The translations under genes were made by a program, and so were the position numbers. From Paenibacillus taihuensis (GTDB lineage Bacteria; Bacillota; Bacilli; Paenibacillales; Paenibacillaceae), in assembly GCF_003386535.1 (NCBI RefSeq), contig NZ_QTTN01000010.1, positions 1 through 64,000 on the forward strand: a stretch of 64,000 bases of DNA. The letters are read 5' to 3'. Below the pieces are notes generated by a model, which saw only the letters and a list, made by a program, of their open reading frames with translations, had not been told where the DNA came from and ran no database searches. Shown piece after piece: positions 35,582 to 42,812 of the stretch (position 1 is its first letter; every line of letters starts with the position of its first letter).

Positions 35582-35908
35582 TTAGTAATTCGGTTCCGGC
35601 TCATACCGGTACTGCTCTAAATCAATGAAGCCTGCAGGATTGACGTAGACGTCCTCCTCCTCCAGCAAATAACGCTGCATAAACCGGCCTTCGTCACTGC
35701 CGATCGCAATCTCGCCCTTCGCGTTAATGACGCGATGCCAGGGCAAATTATGCTTTTCGCTGAGTGAATGCAGGATGCGCACGACCTGCCTTGCGGCTCT
35801 GGGGCTGCCCGCTTGCTCGGCAATTTGGCCATACGTCATGACGCTGCCGCGCGGTATGCTTCGGATGACAGCAATGACCCGTTCGGTGAACGGTTGAAGC
35901 ACGGTCAA
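35582..35908 (-). CDS. Alkyltransferase-like protein (ATL), Trp at active site
   Basis: 108 residues of the MGMT C-terminal domain: VMTYGQIAEQAGSPRAARQV holds the DNA-binding helix, and the active-site motif is PWHRV instead of PCHRV. With the alkyl-acceptor Cys replaced by Trp the protein cannot transfer alkyl groups. Such ATL proteins bind O6-alkylguanine and hand it to nucleotide excision repair (established for the family). TTG start with AGAGGTG seven bases upstream. 24 bases before the EamA gene, probably co-transcribed. Confidence 0.9.
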   Translation of the reverse strand: MTVLQPFTERVIAVIRSIPRGSVMTYGQIAEQAGSPRAARQVVRILHSLSEKHNLPWHRVINAKGEIAIGSDEGRFMQRYLLEEEDVYVNPAGFIDLEQYRYEPEPNY

Positions 35909-36029
35909 TTGGTTTCACCTCTACTTCGCTTTGCACTGAGCATCAATTATACACCGTAATTCCCCCTTTAGGGAATTGAACCCATTCTATGTTAAAATAA
36001 ATCTATTCTGTCCTATAGGAGTGAATCAA

Positions 36030-37262
36030 TTGGCTACTTTTGAAGAAAAACTCGAGCGCTATGCCGCTCTTGCCGTACAGGTTGGCGTTAACGTACAGCC
36101 TGGTCAAACGCTTGTCATCTCCACTTCTCTCGCATCCGCACCGTTCGTGCGTCTCGTCGTGAAGAAAGCTTACGAGATCGGCGCGAAAAATGTACATGTA
36201 GAGTGGAACGACGATGTAGTCACTCGCACCAAATACGAGCTTGCACCGGATGAAGCTTTTACAGAATACCCCATGTGGCGTGCTAAAGGCTGGGAAGACA
36301 TGGCGGAGGGCAATGCGGCATTCCTCAGCATCATTGCCCCTAACCCGGATTTGCTCAAAGGCATTAAGCCGGAGCGTATCGCCAATGCGAACAAGGCTGC
36401 CGGCATGGCGCTGAAAACGTGGAGAACCTACACGATGTCCGACAAAGTAAGCTGGTCGATCGTTGCCGTTCCTTCACCGGATTGGAGCGCGAAAGTATTC
36501 CCGGATGTAGCGCCAGAGAAGCGTGAAGATACGATGTGGGATGCTATCTTCGCGGCTACTCGCATCAACGAAGAAGACCCTGTTGCAGCTTGGAAGCAGC
36601 ATATCGAGGTGCTCGATACGAAGGCTTCGCATCTGAACGAGAAGAAGTTCCGCAAGCTTCGCTACACAGGTCCGGGCACAGATCTTACGATCGAGCTGGC
36701 GCCAGGCCACATCTGGATCAGCGCAGGCAGCGAGAACGCGAAAGGCGACATCTTCGTTGCGAATATGCCGACGGAAGAAGTGTTCACGGCTCCGCTCAAG
36801 GGCGGCGTGAACGGTACGGTCGCAAGCACGAAGCCGCTTAGCTACGGCGGCAACCTGATCAAGGACTTCTCCCTCACGTTCAAGGACGGCCGAATCGTCG
36901 ACGTGCAAGCGGAAGAAGGACTCGAGGTGCTGAAGAACCTCGTCGACACCGACGAAGGCGCTGCATACTTGGGCGAGGTTGCGCTTGTGCCGCACCGTTC
37001 CCCCATTTCGGATACGAACCTCATCTTCTACAACACGCTGTTCGATGAGAACGCATCGTGTCACCTTGCGATCGGCAAAGCGTATGCTTTCTGCATCGAA
37101 GGCGGCAAAGCGATGAACGAAGAAGAGCAAATGGCGGCTGGCCTGAACAACAGCCTTGTGCACGTGGACTTCATGATCGGCTCCGCCGAGCTGAACATTG
37201 ACGGCGAGCGCGAAGACGGTACATACGAGCCGGTATTCCGTGACGGAAACTGGGCGTTCTAA
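36030..37262 (+). CDS. M29 family metallo-aminopeptidase (AmpS/AmpT type)
   Basis: About 410 residues from a TTG at 36030 with AGGAGTG upstream (ATFEEKLERYAALAVQVGVN). Family features: PGQTLVISTSLASAPFVRLV, GTDLTIELAPGHIW, then the metal-binding region EVALVPHRSPIS, FDENASCHLAIGKAY and NNSLVHVDFMIGS with the conserved Glu, His, Tyr, His and Asp. Cytoplasmic peptidase releasing N-terminal residues with a two-metal centre. Single gene with its own terminator. Confidence 0.93.
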   Translation: MATFEEKLERYAALAVQVGVNVQPGQTLVISTSLASAPFVRLVVKKAYEIGAKNVHVEWNDDVVTRTKYELAPDEAFTEYPMWRAKGWEDMAEGNAAFLSIIAPNPDLLKGIKPERIANANKAAGMALKTWRTYTMSDKVSWSIVAVPSPDWSAKVFPDVAPEKREDTMWDAIFAATRINEEDPVAAWKQHIEVLDTKASHLNEKKFRKLRYTGPGTDLTIELAPGHIWISAGSENAKGDIFVANMPTEEVFTAPLKGGVNGTVASTKPLSYGGNLIKDFSLTFKDGRIVDVQAEEGLEVLKNLVDTDEGAAYLGEVALVPHRSPISDTNLIFYNTLFDENASCHLAIGKAYAFCIEGGKAMNEEEQMAAGLNNSLVHVDFMIGSAELNIDGEREDGTYEPVFRDGNWAF

Positions 37263-37272
37263 TGAAATGAAT

Positions 37273-37317
37273 AAGGGACACCGGGCAACCATATTGGTTG
37301 CTCGTGTGTCCCTTTTC
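37273..37317 (+). terminator. Terminator of the aminopeptidase gene
   Basis: AAGGGACAC ... GGGCAACC - loop - GGTTGCTC ... GTGTCCCTTTT. Likely also used by the convergent EamA gene. Confidence 0.85.
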
Positions 37318-37363
37318 CATCTCCTAACCCGCTTAGCTCGCACCGCTAAAGAACCGTACACAC

Positions 37364-38308
37364 TTAGCTGTTGCTTAACCGATCAGCGAGCAATGAAATC
37401 TCCCTCCTCTTCTTCCCCCTCCGATCCAGCTGCCTCAAGCTCTCCCAATTCACGATAACGGTCCCCGTAATAATCGTCACAACGCCAAGTCCCATCACCC
37501 AGGTGAACGGCTCCTGATAGAACAGCACACCTACGAGAAGCGCAATCGGCGGTGATACGTACAGCCACGTGGACGGGAATACCGGGTTTGTCTTGGCAAC
37601 AAGCCAGTAGAACAAGCTATGTCCCACCATGGAGCCGACGATAGTCAGATAGAGGAGTGAACCGACAGCCTCCCTCGTGAATACCACATCCACATGGACA
37701 TGCTCCGTTAGCCCGGAAAGCACAAACAACAACAATCCTCCGTAGATCATCTGAACCGCATTTAGTGCGATCGGCGAGCTGTCCCGATGACGTTGAATGA
37801 CATTTTGGGCATAGAGCGCTCCCGAGGAATACGCCAATTCCCCCACTAGAATCGCAATGCAGCCTATGATCGCAAGCATGCTTGCCACGATGCTGGCACT
37901 CGGAAGGACTAGCAAAATAACCCCAGTAAACCCGATCAAGCAACCCAGTACGGCGCGTCGAGAACTCCGTTGTTTCATCACAATGACCTGCAGCAGCAGG
38001 ATCATAAGCGGTCCCGTTGCCGACAAGATAGCAGCAACGCCTGAAGCGACATATTGCTCCGCCCAATAGAGCGTGGAGAATGTGCCGAACGTCAGCAGCG
38101 CCCCGTTAATCAGCATCTCCTTGTGCATAAGCAGCTTGAAGCTCGCTTTTCCCCTCCATACACTCCACAGAAACAGAATGAGACCCGCTATGAAGAACCG
38201 CATTCCCGCTGAGAAGAACGGAGGCGCTGCGGCATCCATGCCTACTTTGATCGCTAGAAAAGTCGTCCCGAAGACGAGGCAAACAAGCATATAACCGATG
38301 ACAATCAT
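37364..38308 (-). CDS. EamA-family transporter, divergent from MocR regulator
   Basis: About 314 residues. IVIGYMLVCLVFGTTFLAIK opens the first EamA repeat; ASGVAAILSATGPLMILLLQ and PSTWLYVSPPIALLVGVLFY are typical later segments. The start at 38308 is chosen because GGGGG lies seven bases upstream. It is transcribed away from the MocR-type regulator with 114 bases between them, a common arrangement in which the regulator controls the transporter. Confidence 0.87.
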   Translation of the reverse strand: MIVIGYMLVCLVFGTTFLAIKVGMDAAAPPFFSAGMRFFIAGLILFLWSVWRGKASFKLLMHKEMLINGALLTFGTFSTLYWAEQYVASGVAAILSATGPLMILLLQVIVMKQRSSRRAVLGCLIGFTGVILLVLPSASIVASMLAIIGCIAILVGELAYSSGALYAQNVIQRHRDSSPIALNAVQMIYGGLLLFVLSGLTEHVHVDVVFTREAVGSLLYLTIVGSMVGHSLFYWLVAKTNPVFPSTWLYVSPPIALLVGVLFYQEPFTWVMGLGVVTIITGTVIVNWESLRQLDRRGKKRREISLLADRLSNS

Positions 38309-38422
38309 GTTCATTCCCCCTTTTCCTAACCAGTATATACCACTGCAAGCAGAACAGTCGGATGGGAACAGAACAGTTATGCCAGACAATGAGCTATAAT
38401 AGGGGAAAAAGGAGGGCGAACG

Positions 38423-39880
38423 ATGAAGCCGACCACGTCAGCACCGCCAACGCGAAAAGACGGACATCACCTGTTTCAGCAAGTGTACGAGCACATCATG
38501 GGACGAATGGAGCGCGGCGAACTGAAGACGCATGAGAAGCTGCCCTCAGTCCGATCGATCGCCCTTGACCTACAGGTTCACCGGCTAACTGCGTTCCGGG
38601 CTTATCAGATGCTGAAGCAGAACGGAAAAGTATATGTGAAGGACAAATCGGGGTATTACGTATCACCAACACCCTCATCCGATTTAAAGGAGGAGGCTAA
38701 CTCCAATTCGGAACTGCCAGAGCTTCCAGCCAACCAGCCTATTCCGGCTTATGCTCATTTGCGAAACGAGCTGTTCCACGTCCAGCAAATCCCTGTCACT
38801 TATCAGCTCGCACAAGCGCTGATTGATCCGAATTTGCTGCCTAACTTGTTTCTATCCGAGCATGTGAAGCAAGTGTTCGATAAATATCCGAAGGTGATGG
38901 GCACCTATGGCCCTGTCTCAGGGGACGAGGAATTGCGGGAATTCCTCTGCGGTTACATTGCCAAGTCGCTTAACATCCCGCTCGCTGCTAACGAAGTCGT
39001 TATCACATCCGGCTCCCAACAAGCTATCGATCTCCTCGCTCGGGTTTTCATTAGGGCGATGGATCCCATTCTGGTTGAGCGGCCAACCTACAGTGCTGCG
39101 CTGGAGATTTTCCGCAATCAGGGGGCGCGAATATTTGCCGTCGACATTGGGCCGAACGGCTATGATCTCGATCAGGTGGAGATGATGCTGAAGCAGCACA
39201 AGCCGCGTTTCTTCTACACGAACCCGACCTTCCACAACCCGACGGGCTATACCGTGCCTGCGAGTCAGCGGAAGAGACTTGTGGAATTGGCAGCGCAGTA
39301 TCGGTGCCTCATAATTGAGGACGATGCGTTTCGCGATATGTACTTTGAGGAGCCTCCCCCGCGGCCGATGTTCGTTTACGATACCGACGGCTGGGTCGTC
39401 TACTTACGCAGCTTTAGTAAATACATCGCGCCAGGCTTGCGAATTTGCGCGGTTATTGGCCGAAAGTCCGTGATCGAGCCGTTGTTAATCGCCAAATCAT
39501 TAGCGGATAACGGAACGCCTCTGCTCAATCAGAAAATATTCCTGCACTACTTCCAGTCCGAGCGCATGCAGCAGCATGTCGCCAAGCTGCGAACCGCGCT
39601 GCAGCTGCGTCGAGATATCGCCGAACAGGAGCTCGCCGCCGCTTCCGACTGGAAATGGGTTCAGCCAGCAGGCGGGCTGAACTTGTGGGTCAAGCTTCCA
39701 CCGGCGCTTTCGGTGCAGGGACTGCTGGCGGAGAGCTTGCGTCAGTCGATCTCTTTTGTCCCTGGCGTCATCTGCGATCCCTTATCGGAAAGGAACGACT
39801 TCATCCGTATCAGCTACTGCTTCATTAACGAATCGCAGCTGAGGGAAGGGATCAAGCGACTCGTGCGAACACGGGTGTAG
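38423..39880 (+). CDS. MocR-type regulator (GntR + aminotransferase-like)
   Basis: 485 residues. Residues about 15-80 form a GntR winged helix (LFQQVYEHIMGRMERGELK, KLPSVRSIALDLQVHRLTAF). Residues about 115-480 form a fold-type I aminotransferase domain (TYGPVSGDEELREFLCGY, ITSGSQQAIDLLARVFI, NPTFHNPTGYTVPASQ, and SFSKYIAPGLRI with the PLP-binding Lys). Members sense PLP or a PLP adduct. GGAGGG before the ATG. Target is probably the divergent EamA gene. Confidence 0.92.
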   Translation: MKPTTSAPPTRKDGHHLFQQVYEHIMGRMERGELKTHEKLPSVRSIALDLQVHRLTAFRAYQMLKQNGKVYVKDKSGYYVSPTPSSDLKEEANSNSELPELPANQPIPAYAHLRNELFHVQQIPVTYQLAQALIDPNLLPNLFLSEHVKQVFDKYPKVMGTYGPVSGDEELREFLCGYIAKSLNIPLAANEVVITSGSQQAIDLLARVFIRAMDPILVERPTYSAALEIFRNQGARIFAVDIGPNGYDLDQVEMMLKQHKPRFFYTNPTFHNPTGYTVPASQRKRLVELAAQYRCLIIEDDAFRDMYFEEPPPRPMFVYDTDGWVVYLRSFSKYIAPGLRICAVIGRKSVIEPLLIAKSLADNGTPLLNQKIFLHYFQSERMQQHVAKLRTALQLRRDIAEQELAAASDWKWVQPAGGLNLWVKLPPALSVQGLLAESLRQSISFVPGVICDPLSERNDFIRISYCFINESQLREGIKRLVRTRV

Positions 39881-39897
39881 GGAAGCATTTTCTCGCG

Positions 39898-40262
39898 TAT
39901 GAGAGTCGGGTTTTCCGACTCTCAGCCCGGGAAAGCTGCTCTATCTCGCCGCCTCACACCATCGAGAGTCGCCTTTTCCTACTCTCGGCTCGTTTTCGCA
40001 GCCCACTCGCGCCTGAGAGTCGCCTTTTCCTACTCTCGGCTCGTTTTCGCAGCCCTCTCGCGTCTGTGAATCGGATTTTCCGACTCTCGGCTCGTTTTCG
40101 CGGGCCCTCTCGCGTCTGAGAGTCGGGTTTTCCGACTCTCAGCACGAGAAAGCTGCTCTTACCCGCCGCCTCGCACCTCGAGAGTCGCCTTTTCCTACTC
40201 TCGGCTCGTTTTCGCTGCATTTTCGCGCGCGAGAGTCGGATTTTCCGACTCTCAGTCCGGGA
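39898..40262. repeat. Array of GAGAGTCGG hairpins (family A), copy 2
   Basis: About seven units of 50-60 bases, each with a hairpin of the type GAGAGTCGG-ATTTT-CCGACTCTC or the variant GAGAGTCGC-CTTTT-CCTACTCTC. They alternate between the CAGCCCG...CGCCGCCTCACACC tail and the CGGCTCGTTTTCGCAGCCC tail. The array fills the space between the MocR gene and the terminator of the amino-acid importer, two convergent transcripts. An open frame across it (repeated RKRAESRKRRLS) is not a gene. Confidence 0.88.
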
Positions 40263-40308
40263 AGCCCGCCCGAACAATGCGCGGGGCAGTTACTACTCTA
40301 GAAAGCAC

Positions 40309-40347
40309 AAAAAAAGCCCCAATCCGCACATTCGGATTGGGGCTTTC
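40309..40347 (-). terminator. Terminator of amino-acid importer operon 1
   Basis: Perfect stem AAAGCCCCAATCCG / CGGATTGGGGCTTT followed by a T run on the minus strand. Confidence 0.92.
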
Positions 40348-40364
40348 ACACTCACATCAACTTC

Positions 40365-41099
40365 CTATAACACCTTCGACAAGAACGACTTCGTGCGCTC
40401 CTGCTGCGGATTCTCGAAGAGCTGCGCCGGTGAGCCCTGCTCCACGATATAGCCCGACTCCATGAAGATCACGCGGTCGCCTACTTCGCGGGCGAAGCCC
40501 ATTTCGTGCGTGACGACAACCATCGTCATGCCTTCCTTCGCCAGCTGTTTCATAACCGCGAGCACCTCGCCGACCATCTCCGGGTCAAGCGCCGATGTCG
40601 GCTCGTCGAACAGCATAATCTTCGGCTCCATCGCAAGGGCACGGGCGATCGCGACACGCTGCTGCTGACCGCCGGACAGCGATGGCGGATACATGTTTGC
40701 TTTGTCGGACAGGCCAACCTTCTTCAGCAGCTCCAATGCTTTCTCGCGTGCCTTTGCAACAGGCAATTTGCGAATTTGAATCGGCGCAAGCGTAATATTG
40801 TCGAGCACCGTCAAATGCGGGAACAGATTGAACTGCTGGAACACCATCCCGACGTCGGCACGAATGCCCGTAATGCTTGTCTTCTTATCCATGAGCGACT
40901 GGCCCTCAATAATAATCTCGCCGCCAGTCGGCGCTTCCAGCAAGTTGATGCAGCGCAGAAACGTCGATTTCCCCGATCCGGATGGACCAATGACGACGAC
41001 CACCTCTTGGCTGCTCACCGTAGCATCGATTTTCTTCAATACGACATTGCTGCCAAAGGCTTTGGACAAGCCTTTAATTTCAATGATTGGACTCGTCAT
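40365..41099 (-). CDS. Polar amino-acid ABC transporter ATPase (GlnQ type)
   Basis: 244 residues: Walker [10 protein letters not shown], signature [15 protein letters not shown], Walker [15 protein letters not shown], and the [20 protein letters not shown] ending typical of amino-acid importer ATPases. It follows the permease at 41104 by four bases and closes a three-gene operon. Confidence 0.93.
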   Translation of the reverse strand: MTSPIIEIKGLSKAFGSNVVLKKIDATVSSQEVVVVIGPSGSGKSTFLRCINLLEAPTGGEIIIEGQSLMDKKTSITGIRADVGMVFQQFNLFPHLTVLDNITLAPIQIRKLPVAKAREKALELLKKVGLSDKANMYPPSLSGGQQQRVAIARALAMEPKIMLFDEPTSALDPEMVGEVLAVMKQLAKEGMTMVVVTHEMGFAREVGDRVIFMESGYIVEQGSPAQLFENPQQERTKSFLSKVL

Positions 41100-41103
41100 G
41101 AGC

Positions 41104-41751
41104 TTATGCCTTCCTTTCTATCCAGTTAAGCAGCTTGCTCAAGGAATAAGTAAGGATGAAGTAAATAAACGCAGCTGTCAAGTACGGCTCCCAGATCCGG
41201 ATATACTGGCCTTTCATAACGCCGGCCCAGTACATAATCTCCGGTGCTGTAATCAGCGCAGTCAAGGAGGAGTCCTTCACAAGCACGATAAATTCATTAC
41301 CGAACGCAGGAATCATCCGTCTAATCGCTTGCGGAAGAATGATGAAGCGCATCGTTTGGAAATGCGTCATCCCTAGCGAGTGAGCCGCTTCCGTCTGACC
41401 CTTATCGATGGACTGAATACCGGCACGGTAAATTTCAGCCGTGTACGCTGCCGCATTCAACGACAATGCGGTAATCGCTGCAGCGATCGAGTTCGTCTTC
41501 CCAAGGATGAGCGGCATGAGGCCGAAATGCACCATGTAGATTTGCACCAGCAGCGGCGTTCCGCGGAAGAAGTTAATATACGACTGCATCGGCCAGCGCA
41601 AATACCAGCGGCGCGACATTTTGCCAAAGCCGACGAACAGACCCAAGATCGAGCCTAGCGCAACGCCGGAAAGCGAAATGAGGATGGTATACAGCGTTCC
41701 TTTCCAGAACAGCGGCAAATAACCCCAAATAATATCAAACTTAAAATCCAT
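41104..41751 (-). CDS. Polar amino-acid ABC transporter permease
   Basis: 215 residues of the His/Glu/Gln/Arg permease family: [20 protein letters not shown] and [20 protein letters not shown], then [20 protein letters not shown] (EAA loop). One permease per operon implies a homodimer. A hairpin with T run separates it from the binding-protein gene. Confidence 0.92.
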   Translation of the reverse strand: MDFKFDIIWGYLPLFWKGTLYTILISLSGVALGSILGLFVGFGKMSRRWYLRWPMQSYINFFRGTPLLVQIYMVHFGLMPLILGKTNSIAAAITALSLNAAAYTAEIYRAGIQSIDKGQTEAAHSLGMTHFQTMRFIILPQAIRRMIPAFGNEFIVLVKDSSLTALITAPEIMYWAGVMKGQYIRIWEPYLTAAFIYFILTYSLSKLLNWIERKA

Positions 41752-41793
41752 CCCTGCCCGTCCTTTCCATTATTATGAAATGGTCAACCAACC

Positions 41794-41820
41794 AAAAAGG
41801 CATGCGTTTTACGCATGCCT
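41794..41820 (-). terminator. Internal terminator between binding protein and permease genes
   Basis: Stem AGGCATGCGT / ACGCATGCCT with a 3-4 base loop and a T run on the minus strand, inside the importer operon. Partial read-through would give more binding protein than permease and ATPase. Confidence 0.8.
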
Positions 41821-41832
41821 CCCGCAAATCGA

Positions 41833-42660
41833 TTACTTCAGGTTATCTGTGTTTGGCTCTTCGCCGAACCATTTTTTATAAAGTTCTGCATAGGTGCCGT
41901 TGTCAATGATGGCTTTAATCGCTGGATCAACTTTCGCCGCCAGGTCGCTGCCTTTCGGGAACAGAAGACCGTAGTACTCAGGAGCGAAGTTCGTGTTGTC
42001 TTCGATGCTGACGTACTTCTTGTCCGGGTTCTGCTGAATGTAGTATTGAACAATTGCAACGTCCGCAACAACCGCGTCCGCACCGCCTTGGTCAAGCTCC
42101 AACAGCGCTACAGCATTGCTGTCGAACTTCTTCAGGTTTGTATCGCCGTTGCCCATAATCTTCGTCATCAGAATGTCGGCTGTTGTACCTGTTTGAACGG
42201 CAACCTTCTTGCCTTTCAAATCTGTTGCACTCTTGATGTCGCTGCCTTCCTTAACAAGAATGACGTTTCGCGACTCGAAGTAAGGCATCGAGTAGTCGTA
42301 TGTTTGTTTACGGTCGTCAGTAATCGATACGCTGGATACGCCGCCTTGGTATTCTGTACCTTGCTTAACGCTCTCTAGCATTGCGTCCCAACCTGTATTC
42401 GTTACTTCGTACTTCAGACCCGCTTGTTTCATAACGGCATCCAGGAACTCGATGTCGAAGCCTTTCAGCTCGTCTTTATCCATGAACTCCATAGGTGCAT
42501 AGCTTGCATCGGTTGCAAACTTGTATGTTGTTGTGTCGCCCGAGTTGCTTGTATTGCCGCTTGCTTCGCTGCCTGCGTTATTATTCGTCTTTGCACCGCA
42601 GCCCGTTACAATTACTACAGCCATTAATGTAATGATAGCTGACGCTAACCACTTCTTCAT
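41833..42660 (-). CDS. Amino-acid-binding lipoprotein
   Basis: 275 residues. MKKWLASAIITLMAVVIVTG with Cys21 as lipidation site, a short Asn/Ser/Gly linker, then a family 3 binding domain: YKFATDASYAPMEFMDKDEL, FDIEFLDAVMKQAGLKYEV, GGVSSVSITDDRKQ and GKKVAVQTGTTAD. Ligand not predictable beyond polar amino acid; the pattern is glutamine-binding-like. First gene of the operon. Confidence 0.92.
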   Translation of the reverse strand: MKKWLASAIITLMAVVIVTGCGAKTNNNAGSEASGNTSNSGDTTTYKFATDASYAPMEFMDKDELKGFDIEFLDAVMKQAGLKYEVTNTGWDAMLESVKQGTEYQGGVSSVSITDDRKQTYDYSMPYFESRNVILVKEGSDIKSATDLKGKKVAVQTGTTADILMTKIMGNGDTNLKKFDSNAVALLELDQGGADAVVADVAIVQYYIQQNPDKKYVSIEDNTNFAPEYYGLLFPKGSDLAAKVDPAIKAIIDNGTYAELYKKWFGEEPNTDNLK

Positions 42661-42697
42661 GTAGATGTCCCCCTATGCTGATTCTAAACTAATGAAG

Positions 42698-42726
42698 ATT
42701 TTATCAAGAAAAGTCTACTGTTTCAA
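42698..42726 (-). promoter_or_regulatory. Promoter of amino-acid importer operon 1
   Basis: TTGAAA (42721-42726) and TAAAAT (42698-42703) with a 17-base spacer on the minus strand, about 38 bases before the binding-protein ATG. Confidence 0.7.
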
Positions 42727-42812
42727 TTTAATTTTTTAAACAAGTCAAGTATTCTCACATTTTATCATAGTAGAGCGCCAAAGCACTAGATACAATGATT
42801 GCCATTCACCTG

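Noticed and set aside
39898-40262. Possible CRISPR array
   Set aside because: Units are near-continuous hairpins with two repeating tails, not constant repeats with unique spacers; no cas genes nearby.
39954-40277. Open frame with repeated RKRAESRKRRLS
   Set aside because: Arises from translation of the palindromic repeat array; no ribosome site, and the same artefact appears at 20912-21142.
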